Origin: Shouchella patagoniensis
Lineage (GTDB): Bacteria > Bacillota > Bacilli > Bacillales > Bacillaceae_D
NCBI RefSeq assembly: GCF_002019705.1
Contig: NZ_KV917377.1
Coordinates: 2,974,565-3,038,564, forward strand
Direction: 5' to 3'
Length of the DNA stretch: 64,000 bases
The position numbers were made by a program, and so were the translations under genes. This document shows, one piece after another, positions 42,128 to 51,871 of this stretch. Position 1 is the stretch's first letter; each line of letters starts with the position of its first letter. The notes below the pieces were generated by a model. The model worked only from the letters and a program-made list of their open reading frames with translations, did not search any database and was not told where the DNA came from.

Positions 42128-43930
42128 ATGTGTGGAATTGTAGGTTACATCGGAAACGAGGACGCAAAGGAAATCTTGTTGAACGGATTGGAGAAGTTAG
42201 AATACCGTGGCTACGACTCTGCCGGTATTGCAGTTCGTACAGAAGACGGCATGCATGTGTTTAAAGAAAAAGGGCGTATTGCAACTTTACGTGACGCTGT
42301 TGATATGAGTGTGGAAACAACGGTTGGAATTGGTCATACTCGCTGGGCAACACATGGTGTACCAAGTCAAACAAATGCACACCCACATCAAAGCACAACA
42401 AAGCGTTTTACTTTAGTACACAATGGCGTGATCGAAAACTATCAACAGATTAAAAGTGAGTACCTCGATGATGTACAACTGCAAAGTGACACGGATACGG
42501 AAGTGATTGTTCAGTTCATAGAACAATTATCACGGGAAGGCTTAACGACAGAAGCAGCAGTAAGCAAAGCGCTCTCACTTATGAAGGGTTCTTATGCGAT
42601 TGCTCTTCTTGATAAAGAAGACCCGGAAACGATTTTTGTCGGAAAAAATAAAAGTCCTCTATTAATTGGTGTTGGTGAAGGCGTGAATGTCATTGCTTCT
42701 GATGCGATGGCGATGTTAAATGTAACCGATCAATTTGTTGAAATTATGGATGAGGAACTTGTTTTGGTGAAGCGTGATGGAATTGCGATTAAAACCCTTT
42801 CTGGAGACGTTCAAGATCGTAAACCATACACAGCAGAGCTAGATGCAAGCGATATTGAAAAAGGCACGTATGACCATTTCATGTTAAAAGAAGTGGATGA
42901 GCAACCGATCGTTATTCGGAACATCATTCAGAAGTACCAACATGAAGATGGAAGCACGCGTCTAGATGCAGATATTCGTGCGGCGATGCAAGAAACCGAT
43001 CGCATTTATATTATTGCTGCAGGAACAAGTTACCACGCTGGTCTTGTAGGGAAACAATTGATTGAAGGCATTGCGAAAAAACCAACTGAGGTGCATATTG
43101 CAAGTGAATTCTTGTACAATATGCCGCTTTTATCCGAAAAACCACTCTTTGTGTTTATCTCCCAAAGTGGAGAAACAGCAGATTCCCGTGGTGTACTTGT
43201 TGACGTGAAGAAACAAGGCCATCGGACACTGACGATTACCAATGTACCTGGTTCAACCCTTTCGCGGGAAGCGGATTTCACGCTGCACACTTTTGCAGGA
43301 CCAGAGATTGCTGTTGCTTCCACAAAAGCATATACAGCACAAATGGCTGTTCTGACACTGCTTGCGGTAGATACTGCTTATGCTGCAGGGAAAGAATTGG
43401 ATTTTGATCCACTTCAAGAATTAGCTATTGCTGCAAATGCGATGGAAGCGCTATGTAATCAGAAAGAAGAATTTGAGAAAATTGCACGTGACTACTTGTC
43501 TGTAACGCGCAATGCTTTCTTTATTGGTCGTTCCGCTGACTACTTTGTTGCAATGGAAGGTGCTTTGAAGCTTAAGGAAATCTCGTATATCCAAGCTGAA
43601 GGATTTGCGGGTGGCGAGCTTAAGCACGGTACAATCGCTTTAATTGAAGATGGTACTCCGGTTATTGCTCTTGCAACACAAGAGCATGTCAACTTGAGCA
43701 TTCGTGGAAACGTCCAAGAAGTGGCGAGCCGTGGAGCAGCAACGGTTATTATCTCTATGGAAGGCCTTAACCAAGAGGGGGACACAGTTGTCCTGCCACG
43801 CGTCCATGAAGTATTGGCGCCGCTTGTATCGGTTATTCCAACTCAGCTTATTGCTTACTATGCAGCGCTGCACAGAGGCTGTGACGTTGATAAGCCACGT
43901 AACTTGGCGAAGAGTGTGACAGTAGAGTAA
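42128..43930 (+). CDS. glmS: Glutamine-fructose-6-phosphate aminotransferase GlmS
   Basis: GlmS makes glucosamine-6-phosphate from fructose-6-phosphate and glutamine. Its N-terminal nucleophile is Cys2 (MCGIVGYIG), with the glutaminase residues TRWATHG and HNGVIENY. Two SIS sugar-isomerase domains follow (SQSGETADS about residue 345, and the C-terminal [12 protein letters not shown]). The 600-residue length is normal. A ribozyme and TTGACG promoter lie upstream and a strong terminator follows. Confidence 0.98.
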   Translation: MCGIVGYIGNEDAKEILLNGLEKLEYRGYDSAGIAVRTEDGMHVFKEKGRIATLRDAVDMSVETTVGIGHTRWATHGVPSQTNAHPHQSTTKRFTLVHNGVIENYQQIKSEYLDDVQLQSDTDTEVIVQFIEQLSREGLTTEAAVSKALSLMKGSYAIALLDKEDPETIFVGKNKSPLLIGVGEGVNVIASDAMAMLNVTDQFVEIMDEELVLVKRDGIAIKTLSGDVQDRKPYTAELDASDIEKGTYDHFMLKEVDEQPIVIRNIIQKYQHEDGSTRLDADIRAAMQETDRIYIIAAGTSYHAGLVGKQLIEGIAKKPTEVHIASEFLYNMPLLSEKPLFVFISQSGETADSRGVLVDVKKQGHRTLTITNVPGSTLSREADFTLHTFAGPEIAVASTKAYTAQMAVLTLLAVDTAYAAGKELDFDPLQELAIAANAMEALCNQKEEFEKIARDYLSVTRNAFFIGRSADYFVAMEGALKLKEISYIQAEGFAGGELKHGTIALIEDGTPVIALATQEHVNLSIRGNVQEVASRGAATVIISMEGLNQEGDTVVLPRVHEVLAPLVSVIPTQLIAYYAALHRGCDVDKPRNLAKSVTVE

Positions 43931-44047
43931 GAAGTTAGTTGCGAAGCTTTGCCCCTGTAGGTTTAAAATAAAGTCGTACCGTTTATAAAAAAGATGTACC
44001 GTTCTTCTCTTATCAAGACCAAAATCGTAGAAAGTCATATAAAATAA

Positions 44048-44092
44048 AGGGTGAAACATATTAGATATGACTAATATGTTTCACCCTATTAC
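44048..44092 (+). terminator. Terminator of glmS
   Basis: A perfect 17-bp stem (44048-44064 with 44071-44087) is followed by ATTACTTCTTG. Confidence 0.85.
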
Positions 44093-44531
44093 TTCTTGCT
44101 CAGTAATAGCGCCTGATTGCGGAAGATAGGAATTAGGTACTAAAAGGCAACTAGCTTCTTGCACTAACGCTACCGTTTGTTTAAGTGCATTTTTTCACAA
44201 ACCTTTAAAAAACAGATTACTAATTTGCATTAATCCTCTAATTTTTATTTTATTTTCTAGAACACAAGCACGCCTTTATATAATAATTCTTTTATAAACT
44301 TTGGCAATAAACATTAATACTATAAGATTCGAAGTTCACCAATAAATTACAAAAGGATGTAACCACCTACAAATACAAATCTTATAATTAACCACATTAA
44401 AAACAGCCAGAACACAGTCAAAAAACCTTACTGAACCAATTAATATTCAGCCAATTCATGCCTTTTCCCCATTTCAATCAAAAAAGGAGTTCATTATCTC
44501 AAAGAGAAAATACAAACACTTTTTTACAATA
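44093..44531. other. Gene-poor AT-rich stretch
   Basis: A short minus-strand open frame near 44083-44190 (QTVALVQEASCLLVPN) without a start may be a coding remnant. Nothing else is recognisable before the blaI operator. Confidence 0.3.
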
Positions 44532-44604
44532 CTACTACAATAGTCTTGACTTAAATAGACTATTGTAGTAGTATAAAGACAGATTATTGCAATAGTCTAT
44601 TACA
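44532..44604 (+). promoter_or_regulatory. BlaI-type operators overlapping the promoter
   Basis: A perfect 14-bp inverted repeat CTACTACAATAGTC/GACTATTGTAGTAG (44532-44545 with 44558-44571). Its arms and loop contain TTGACT (44546-44551) and TAGTAT (44569-44574) at 17-bp spacing, so repressor binding would hide the promoter. A second site TGCAATAGTCTATTACA (44588-44604) lies between promoter and start. ACAATAGTC-type half-sites fit BlaI/MecI operators. Confidence 0.85.
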
Positions 44605-44621
44605 GTAAGGAGTACGCGCGT

Positions 44622-44981
44622 ATGGAAATAAAATTATTTGATTCAGAATTGCAGGTTATGGATATTTTATGGGAAGAAGGTGATTTGACAGCCAAACAGA
44701 TTTCACAAAAATTAAATGTAAAAATCGGCTGGAATAAAAATACTACTTATACAGTGATAAAGAAATGCATCAAAAAAGGTGTAATTGAAAGGATTGAACC
44801 GAACTTTATTTGTCATCCTATCATCACGAAAGAACAAATCCAAGAACAAGAAACAACAGAATTGATTGACAAAATGTTTAATGGTTCAACATCTTTATTA
44901 TTTGCAGCTTTATTAGATCAAAAAAACTTATCATCTAGTGATATTAGTAAATTAAAACAAATTGTTAAAGATCTTGAATAA
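44622..44981 (+). CDS. BlaI/MecI-family repressor
   Basis: A 119-residue protein: winged helix (LQVMDILWEEGDLTAKQISQKLN, then KNTTYTVIKKCIKKGVIERIEP) followed by a dimer helix. BlaI repressors are cut when the partner sensor protease is activated. AAGGAG precedes the ATG. The M56 peptidase gene starts 10 bp downstream, and palindromic operators lie upstream. Confidence 0.92.
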   Translation: MEIKLFDSELQVMDILWEEGDLTAKQISQKLNVKIGWNKNTTYTVIKKCIKKGVIERIEPNFICHPIITKEQIQEQETTELIDKMFNGSTSLLFAALLDQKNLSSSDISKLKQIVKDLE

Positions 44982-44991
44982 GGAATAAAAC

Positions 44992-46254
44992 ATGAATATT
45001 ATACAAATGAGTTTAGACGCTTCTACCCTACTTATTGGTGTAATGTTAATTAGGTTGTTATTTGTCAATAAACTACCAAAGCTAACATTCTTAATTCTTT
45101 GGGGAATAGTTGCATTAAAACTTATTATTCCCTATTCTCTTTATTCAAGACTTGATTTTCGACCGCTGCTGCAAAACTTATTAACTAATATCACTACTAC
45201 AGAAGGTTCAGGAAATATACAAGATGCCATTCAGGTTTCACAAACGCCAAACACCTTATATAATCAGTTTTTACTTGCTATAAAGAGCGACTTCATTTTA
45301 TCAATATGGTTAATTGGCGTAATCACGGTCTCGCTATTCTTTATCGTATCTTATTTAAGATTTTATAAAGAATTTCAAACAGCCATCCCGATCATAAATA
45401 ACTCTTATCTCAATGAATGGCTGCGAGATCATAAGTTAATGAGACATATTCAAATCTCTGTCTCAGATAGAATTACAACGCCTTTAACATATAAACTTTT
45501 TAAACCGGTGATTATCTTTCCTAAATCAACAGACTGGAGCGATGAGAAAAGCATTCAATTTGTTCTGGCCCATGAATACGTTCACATCAAGCGAATGGAT
45601 GTGCTATGGAAAGGAATACTAACAGTTATTTTGGCTTTGCACTGGTTTAACCCGCTTGTTTGGGTGATGTATTATCTCGTAAATAGAGATATCGAATTGT
45701 CATGTGACGAAAAAGTAATTCGACAATTTGGAGATGAAGCAAAATCAGAATATGCTTTATCTCTTATAAATATGGCTGAAAAAATAAAAAAAGTGACCCC
45801 TCTTTGCAATAATTTTAGTAAAGACGGAGTTGAAGAAAGGATTGTATCTATAATGAAATTAAAGAAAACATCGATTTTGAGCATAGCATTTGCAAGTACA
45901 TTAGTAATTGGAGGCTTAACTGTTTTTGCGTCAACTGGACTAGCTTCAGAAGAAAACCAAGCTAAAGCTAACGGTTCGGAAGAAAAAAACCTTTCAAATG
46001 AAGTTTTAGTAAATACAAGTGGAGAGGTTGTTGAAATCTCAGAACAGGAAGGGGGCATTGTAATCTCAACTGAAACAGAGAAAATGCAATTTAATGTGGA
46101 TGGAAAAAACCTTTCAAATGAACCTGTTTTAGTAAGTACAAGTGAAGGGGAAATTATGGCCTCACAAAATGGAGAGAGTATAATAGTTGAAGGGGAAATT
46201 ATGGCCTCACAAAATGGAGAGAGTATAATAGTTGAAGATGCAGAAACTAAATAG
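44992..46254 (+). CDS. MecR1/BlaR1-type M56 membrane metallopeptidase without the penicillin-sensor domain
   Basis: Four or five membrane helices and a cytosolic M56 zinc peptidase motif HEYVH (about residue 201, in FVLAHEYVHIKRMD) with a downstream Glu (SCDEKV). BlaR1 proteins usually end in a ~250-residue penicillin-binding sensor; here the part after the last helix (about 300-319) is only ~100 acidic residues containing an exact 15-residue duplication. The signal sensed is therefore probably not a beta-lactam. No beta-lactamase gene is adjacent. The 45-bp duplication is listed separately. Confidence 0.85.
   Translation: MNIIQMSLDASTLLIGVMLIRLLFVNKLPKLTFLILWGIVALKLIIPYSLYSRLDFRPLLQNLLTNITTTEGSGNIQDAIQVSQTPNTLYNQFLLAIKSDFILSIWLIGVITVSLFFIVSYLRFYKEFQTAIPIINNSYLNEWLRDHKLMRHIQISVSDRITTPLTYKLFKPVIIFPKSTDWSDEKSIQFVLAHEYVHIKRMDVLWKGILTVILALHWFNPLVWVMYYLVNRDIELSCDEKVIRQFGDEAKSEYALSLINMAEKIKKVTPLCNNFSKDGVEERIVSIMKLKKTSILSIAFASTLVIGGLTVFASTGLASEENQAKANGSEEKNLSNEVLVNTSGEVVEISEQEGGIVISTETEKMQFNVDGKNLSNEPVLVSTSEGEIMASQNGESIIVEGEIMASQNGESIIVEDAETK
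46144..46233 (+). repeat. Exact 45-bp tandem duplication in the M56 peptidase gene
   Basis: Units 46144-46188 and 46189-46233 are identical. They keep the frame and repeat the residues EGEIMASQNGESIIV in the extracellular tail. Confidence 0.95.
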
Positions 46255-46661
46255 AATACAACTGAAAGTGATGGTTTCTATCGAATTGTAGTCGATATAG
46301 ACCGATGATATGGTCCTACTTAAGCTATCAAGTTCTTTAAAATATTAAGAAGCTGTGTTTACAGCTTCTTTTCTTTTACAGTCGACTCCCTGTCATAGAG
46401 TGTTAAAGCAATACTACAGTTTCATGATATTTTTGAAGAGTTTAAATATCCTTGTTTATTAGACTCCTGTGACCGTTGATTAGGTTGGTGCACTTTCCTC
46501 TGGATAATTTGAGACACTTTTCTTCCAGCTGTCAAAAGCCCCTATTGTGAAGGAGGGATTATGAGGTAGTCACCATCGATAAAGAAATTAAAGCTGCTCA
46601 GTTTTCTCTCAAATGGACTTTAACAATTTAGTTATTTATATTATATATTTCAAAAGAAATA
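46255..46661. other. Gene-free stretch before the mobile-element remnants
   Basis: Only short open frames are present. The sequence near 46500-46620 looks like mobile-element debris, but I cannot assign it. Confidence 0.3.
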
Positions 46662-46970
46662 TTACCTGAATAATCGGATTAGTCCGCCCTCTTGGAGAGT
46701 ATTTAAAATGTTCTGGTAACGTTGTAGATTCTTTGCGTTTTTCTCCGCAATATCTTCTTGGTCCCGTTGTTTTGCTAATTCAATTGCTTTTGTAGTTGTT
46801 TTTATATGAAGTTCATACTTTTGTTTATCTAACTCTGAAAAACCTACTGCTAAGTCTTTACATGGCGTTTGATTATCACCACAAGTTAGACAAGGTGGCG
46901 CTTCCATATGAGGGCAATTTCCATTCAAACGAGCGTGACACGTTCCATAGGGGTTGTCCAGCGCATTCAA
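46662..46970 (-). pseudogene. C-terminal remnant of a Tn554-type TnpB tyrosine recombinase
   Basis: The ~100 codons carry a Cys-rich knot (GTCHARLNGNCPH, then PCLTCGD) followed by a long charged helix ending in a QNILNTLQ segment. This is the tail seen after the catalytic domain in Tn554 TnpB-type recombinases, as I recall it. The catalytic R-H-R-Y region is missing. It abuts the IS256 fragment at about 46970. Confidence 0.55.
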
Positions 46971-46974
46971 CTTG

Positions 46975-47323
46975 TGATCAGGAAGAAGGACAAGAAGCGC
47001 TTGATGTCTTTATAGCAAAGTGGAAAAAAGCGTATCCTCGTGCGATCAAAGCCCTTGAACAGAACGAGCATATTCTCACCTTTTATGAATTTCCTAAAGC
47101 CATTTGGCGAAGCATTTACTCAACAAATCTCATCGAGTCATTTAACAAACAGCTAAAGAAATACAGCAAGCGCAAAGAACAATTTCCAAACGAGTCGTCG
47201 ATTGAGCGTTTTTTGGTGAGTCAATTGAACCGTATAATCAAAAGTTTTCTACACGATGTCACCTCGGGTTTGATCAAGCCCGTGCCGAATTAGTGGAGAT
47301 GTTTGACCAGATAGAGGCGTAAG
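46975..47323 (+). mobile_element. IS256-family transposase, C-terminal fragment with a frameshift
   Basis: EALDVFIAKWKKAYP, then IYSTNLIESFNKQLKKYSKRKEQFPNE (read in parts) are diagnostic of the IS256/Mutator transposase C-terminus. A frameshift near 47225-47230 moves the frame, after which YNQKFSTRCHLGFDQ runs to TAA at 47321. The N-terminal two DDE aspartates are missing. Confidence 0.8.
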
Positions 47324-47356
47324 AAATGACTTACATACTAGGAGTAGGGTTTTCTA

Positions 47357-47380
47357 TTTACACAAAATTCTTGACGGTCC
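47357..47380. repeat. Probable right terminal repeat of the IS256-like element
   Basis: TTTACACAAAATTCTTGACGGTCC lies 34 bp after the transposase stop and resembles IS256-family terminal repeats (TTTACAC...TTGAC). No left copy is present, which fits a deleted element. Confidence 0.5.
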
Positions 47381-47542
47381 CATCACTAATTATTGGTGCA
47401 TTTATCAGAGAAATATTTATCTTAAGGAATAAAGAAGAATCAAAATAACTTTTTATTCAACTGTTGGGTGCTAATGTTAAAGATCGTATCACAAGAAATG
47501 ATTAAACTTTTTTACAAAAATGTGCAATGTTTCACAAATGAA

Positions 47543-47579
47543 GAACCCGTTTTGATCAATCTTTTTTCAAAACGGGTTC
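47543..47579. terminator. Strong hairpin, possible terminator
   Basis: GAACCCGTTTTGA (47543-47555) pairs perfectly with TCAAAACGGGTTC (47567-47579). No T-run follows on either strand. Confidence 0.5.
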
Positions 47580-47645
47580 CTCAATATAACGTAAATATAG
47601 GGGTTTGGAAGGTGTTTTTGATTAAACTTTATTTTAAACCTACAG

Positions 47646-47680
47646 CCCCTTTAGATAAGATTATCTAAAGGGGTGTTTTT
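47646..47680 (+). terminator. Intrinsic terminator before the tnsA remnant
   Basis: A perfect 13-bp stem CCCCTTTAGATAA/TTATCTAAAGGGG with a 2-nt loop, then TGTTTTT. Confidence 0.8.
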
Positions 47681-47943
47681 GTGTCGAAAAGAAAAACATC
47701 TAAAATTGATAAGTGGATTTAAGAGAGGTTAGGAAATGATGGTGGGCAGTTTATCAGCTTTGGCTTAAATTTCAAGAGGTTCCCTCATTAGGTCGTTCTC
47801 ACATGATTAAAAGGTAAAAAAATGGGGCGGCATGAGGTTTATCGTATTTTGGACAGCGTTTCTTTTATTTGACTGAATTTTCCGGTGTTATAATAGATAT
47901 TCATGAACAATTTCCTTTATTGTCAAAAGAAGATTGTATCACT
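47681..47943 (+). pseudogene. Decayed Tn7-type TnsA N-terminal remnant
   Basis: Pieces in changing frames read KTSKIDKWI, stop, ERLGNDGGQ, then QLWLKFQEVPSLGRSH, and finally FYLTEFSGVIIDIHEQFPLL. These match in order the N-terminal part of TnsA endonucleases of Gram-positive Tn7-like elements as I recall them. At least one stop and two frameshifts are present. No TnsB, TnsC or Tn7 end is seen in the window. Confidence 0.55.
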
Positions 47944-47990
47944 ACGCGAGGATTGATTGTTTGGTCAGGACATTTCAAGAGGGAGTATTA

Positions 47991-49956
47991 ATGGATATGA
48001 ATGAAAAACAATATCTAAGTATAGAAGAGATTATTTCATTACCAACCTTATCAGGAACAAACATAAGTGATGATGGCAAAAACGTGGCATTTGTCAAGAA
48101 GACAGCTAACTGGAAAGCCAAAAAATATAACAATCATGTATGGATATATGAAAAAGAGAAGGGGAAGAGTTATCCATTAACAACTAAGGACATAGATAAT
48201 ACATACCCATTATGGTCTCCAGATTCTAGAGATATCGCGTACCTTAGTCCAGTTGGTGACGGGGATAATAAGAAAAACCAGATCTTTGTTAAGTCAATAG
48301 ATGGTTATAGTGGGGTTCAAATTACTGCAGAGAAAGAAGGGATCAGTCATTTTAAATGGGCGTCTACTGGTAAGGGTTTTTATTATGTTGCGCAGTCAAA
48401 AGAATCTGAGGAGATAAAGAAACGTAAGGAACGATATGGAAATTTCCATCATATAGAGAAGGAATACCAGAATAATTGTTTATATTACATCGAAATAGAA
48501 AATAAGCATGATAAAGATGAACACAAAAATCGCGTTGTTTATCAACTAACAGATGGGGAAAATTTTCATATCTGTGAATTTGATCTTTCAGATGATGGAA
48601 AAAAGGTCGTATTTATGGCTACGCCAAGCTCACATATGGGAGATTATATAAATAAAGATCTATACATACTAGATATTAAAGCTGGCGAGTTACAAAAGCT
48701 TAATGTCGATAAGTTGTTAGGAGGGAGCGTTTGCTTTTCTCCTGAAGGCAGCAAAATATGTTACTCAGCAAGCATAAGGGAGAAGAATTACTATAAGACA
48801 TATATACAAGACAGTACTTTAGAGATATATGATATGAATAATGGAGAGCTAATTCAACCTTTAACAGATTTTGATAGTACGGTTATTCCATTACGATGGA
48901 CAGCTAAAGGAATTTTAATTAGATGGCAGGATAAAACGAAGTATTTAATTGGGTTGCTATCTGAGGATGGTACTGTGGAAATGTTAAGCGAAAAAGCAGA
49001 TAGCTTTATAATGGATGCTTCTATAACAAGGGATGGAAATTACTTATCCTATAATAAGGCTATAACAAATGAAACTTTTGAAATTTATTTAGACGATAGA
49101 AAAATAACGAATGAAAATAGCTTTTTCAAAGGAAAACTTAAAAGTAACAGGAAAGTCATCTCATGGAAAAATAGTGATGGTTTTGAAATAGAGGGTGTTT
49201 TATCAACCCCAGTAGAGTTTGACGCAAATCACAAATATCCTTTATTAGTGGTATTCATGGTGGTCCAGCTTGGGCTTCATTTCCCATATTTTCAGACTGT
49301 TTTAATGAGAAATATCCGATTGAACAGTTTATCGAAAAAGGCTTTATCGTTTTAGAACCAAACTATAGGGGAAGTTCTGGTTATGGAAATGAGTTCTTAA
49401 AAGCAAACTATAGAAAACTGGAATTGCGAACTACGATGATGTTATATCCGGAGTGGATAGACTAGTTGACAAAGGGTTTGCAGATAAAGATAGAGTAGGG
49501 GTTATGGGATGGAGCAATGGGGGCTATATATCAGCTTTCTGTTCTACATTTAGTAGTAGATTTAAAGCGATTTCAGTTGGAGGTGGAATTACTAATTGGA
49601 GTACCCATTATGTAAATACAGATATCCCTTACTTTGTTAGGATGTATTTAGGAAATAATCCATGGAATGATCCAGAGATATATACGAAAACATCACCAAT
49701 CACATACATTAAATCAGCCTGTACTCCCACCTTAATTCAACATGGCGAAAAGGATGCAAGAGTTCCAATTCCAAATGCATATGAGTTATATCAAGGATTA
49801 AAGGATATGGACGTTGATACAGAATTAATTCTATTTAAAGGCATGGCATATAGTTCTGACGAGCCAGGAATGAATGTGGCTATTATGAAGCAGAATTTGA
49901 TGTGGTTTTCACACTATATTCTTGGAGAAAGTATAAAAGATTTAAACGTTTTATAA
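47991..49956 (+). pseudogene. S9-family (prolyl-oligopeptidase/acyl-aminoacyl) peptidase, disrupted
   Basis: The N-terminal beta-propeller frame (ATG 47991, GAGGGAG upstream) runs to about 49255 and then shifts: the true continuation IHGGPAWASFPIFSDC lies in another frame. A second shift near 49423 leads to the frame with the nucleophile GWSNGG (about 49510) and the Asp in EKDARVP. The expected catalytic His in GMA-H-SSDEPG is Tyr (TAT, about 49850). Two frameshifts and a lost catalytic residue mean no active enzyme. Confidence 0.8.
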
Positions 49957-49957
49957 T

Positions 49958-50146
49958 GGATATCCACACATTATTTATGTTACGAGTCAGTCTGAACAGA
50001 TGCAAGCATTCATGGATTTCCAAATCCCGATCATCTATATAATCGCTACACTAATAGCTGGTATCTTCCTAAGTCTATTTGCGGCCTGGACCGCTAGTAA
50101 AAGTGCGAGTAAAACGGATCTTTTATCGGCGCTTAAAGAAGAGTGA
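49958..50146 (+). pseudogene. C-terminal remnant of an FtsX-type ABC permease
   Basis: The frame encodes a final membrane helix and the characteristic end (FAAWTASKSASKTDLLSALKEE, in parts) of MacB/FtsX-type permeases. Its 5' part is missing: the S9 pseudogene stop codon abuts it directly, so a deletion or insertion joined them. Confidence 0.6.
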
Positions 50147-50189
50147 TATTGGTGATTTGATGCTCGTGTCTATTACTCTTCTATATAAA

Positions 50190-50220
50190 GTAAAAGGAAC
50201 CTTAAAAAGGTTCCTTTTAC
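50190..50220. terminator. Bidirectional terminator before wrbA's end
   Basis: A 14-bp perfect stem GTAAAAGGAACCTT/AAGGTTCCTTTTAC with a 3-nt loop. Confidence 0.8.
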
Positions 50221-50225
50221 TACAT

Positions 50226-50834
50226 TTATTGACCAGCTTTTACCCACCCAGCAACTGTTGCTGTGCGTTTAGCTTGATGTTTAACTGCTTCTTCCACGTC
50301 TTCTTGCATATTGCCTTCTTGATCAAGAGTAACACTTGTTCCGTATGGGTTACCACCTGATGCGAATGTAACTGGATCAGTGTACCCAGGTGCAGCCACG
50401 ATTGCTCCCCAATGGTACATAGATGTGTAAAGAGACAGAATCGTTGCTTCTTGTCCGCCATGTGCATTTGCAGCTGAAGACATCGCACTTACTACTTTAT
50501 TAGCAAGCTTTCCACCTGCCCATAATCCGCCAAGTGTATCAAAGAATTGTTTTGTTTGCCCAGGGACGTTACCGAAGCGAGAAGGAACACTGAAAATAAA
50601 TGCATCAGCCCACTCCATGTCCGCTGGAGTGACTTCAGGCAAGTCTTTTGTAACTTCTACATGAGCTCGCCACGCAGGATTTGAATCAATGGCAGCATCA
50701 GGTGCAAGCTCTGGGAATTTTAATACTTTAACTTCTGCACCTGTTTCTTTTGCTGCAGCTTCTGCCCATTGTGCTAATTGGTAGTTCGTTCCTGTCGAAC
50801 TATAGTAAATAACCGCTACTTTTACGTTGCTCAT
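50226..50834 (-). CDS. wrbA: NAD(P)H:quinone oxidoreductase, WrbA type
   Basis: A flavodoxin-like FMN quinone reductase giving two-electron reduction. The phosphate loop YYSSTGTNYQLA and the FSVPSRFGNVPGQTKQFFD segment are typical of WrbA, as is length (202 residues from ATG 50834). AAAGGGG precedes that ATG, so the longer frame to 50864 is rejected. Single gene. Confidence 0.92.
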   Translation of the reverse strand: MSNVKVAVIYYSSTGTNYQLAQWAEAAAKETGAEVKVLKFPELAPDAAIDSNPAWRAHVEVTKDLPEVTPADMEWADAFIFSVPSRFGNVPGQTKQFFDTLGGLWAGGKLANKVVSAMSSAANAHGGQEATILSLYTSMYHWGAIVAAPGYTDPVTFASGGNPYGTSVTLDQEGNMQEDVEEAVKHQAKRTATVAGWVKAGQ

Positions 50835-50990
50835 CTGTATGCCCCTTTCGGATCTTTTTTGCAACCCGGTTTGTTATTTGTTACTACTAGTTTATTTTGA
50901 TCCAGACTAAGGCACAAGTATGCACTTTATTGTAACTTGGTATCGTTTATGAAACCATTATATGAAGTTTATTCGTTTCATTACCATAGT

Positions 50991-51854
50991 TTAAGTAAGA
51001 GATGTGAAAGATCCCTGTCTAATCCACTTGCTCACATCGTCTAAAAAGGATGGTTTCCGCCAAGCTATAATGGCCTCTTTCTCTCCAAAGCGTTCGATTT
51101 GTTGTTGAAAGAAGCGATCACCAAGAAAATAACCAAGCCTACTATAACCAAAATGGGTCCCTCCATTTACAGAAAACCATTCTCGGAGAAGGAAGGCGGT
51201 CGTTTCGTTATCGTAATCAGAAGCAAATGCTCTTTTAATTACTTGTTCACTTGCTATAGCAAATTCAAGCCAGTCGTCATCACCTTCCGTTGAGTAAGTA
51301 AAGTAGATCGACCTCGGAAGTTCTGGGGCGATTTGACGTGAGAAATGCGTTGCTGCTCCTTCTTGGTTGAGCCAAATCAGTGGATTGGTCCACTCTTTTT
51401 TTTCCCATTTCATTCCTGCTTGATCGGATAAAATGTTTTGGGTTGCATGTCCGAATTCATGAGCGACGATAACGCGTAATGATTGACGATTTGGTAAGAG
51501 GCGTTCCAGTGCAAATGAAATGTCTGGAATGATTTGTCGGTGTGTATAAGAATTGGAACCAAAACCACCTACAAGCAAATGAATTGTACCTGGATAGTCA
51601 ATCATATAACGTGTGCGATAGTGTTCAGCGGTTTCTTTAATTATGGATGGAATTAGAGCATGGACTTCTGTGATTGTTTGAAATGCGTGAGGGTATTTAT
51701 CAAGTGATTGTTGAAGTCGTTCTTTTGTGTCTTTGCAGTGGAGTGGAAAGTAGCTCTTAAATGTTTCAGGGTAGTTTTCGTAATAGTTTCGTAAAAATGA
51801 AATCGTTGGTTGATAATGATTAAGAAAGTAAGGGACAGTATCGTTTATTTGCAA
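50991..51854 (-). CDS. Zinc metallopeptidase-like protein (HEFGH)
   Basis: The 287-residue protein has a gluzincin-like HEFGH motif (about residues 150-154) and a downstream NQEGAAT that could give the third ligand Glu. There is no signal peptide, so it should be cytosolic. It resembles DUF2268-type putative peptidases of Bacillus. It lies 17 bp downstream of the HEAT-repeat gene on the same strand, probably in one operon. Confidence 0.7.
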   Translation of the reverse strand: MQINDTVPYFLNHYQPTISFLRNYYENYPETFKSYFPLHCKDTKERLQQSLDKYPHAFQTITEVHALIPSIIKETAEHYRTRYMIDYPGTIHLLVGGFGSNSYTHRQIIPDISFALERLLPNRQSLRVIVAHEFGHATQNILSDQAGMKWEKKEWTNPLIWLNQEGAATHFSRQIAPELPRSIYFTYSTEGDDDWLEFAIASEQVIKRAFASDYDNETTAFLLREWFSVNGGTHFGYSRLGYFLGDRFFQQQIERFGEKEAIIAWRKPSFLDDVSKWIRQGSFTSLT

Positions 51855-51871
51855 AATATCCCCTCCGAAAA

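Noticed and set aside
41940-42264. Open frames across the glmS leader
   Set aside because: They lie within the ribozyme and the glmS start and have no independent support.
46796-46974. The first ~60 codons of a longer plus-strand frame ending in the IS256 fragment
   Set aside because: This part is antisense to the Tn554-type recombinase tail and has no transposase similarity; only the portion from about 46975 is IS256.
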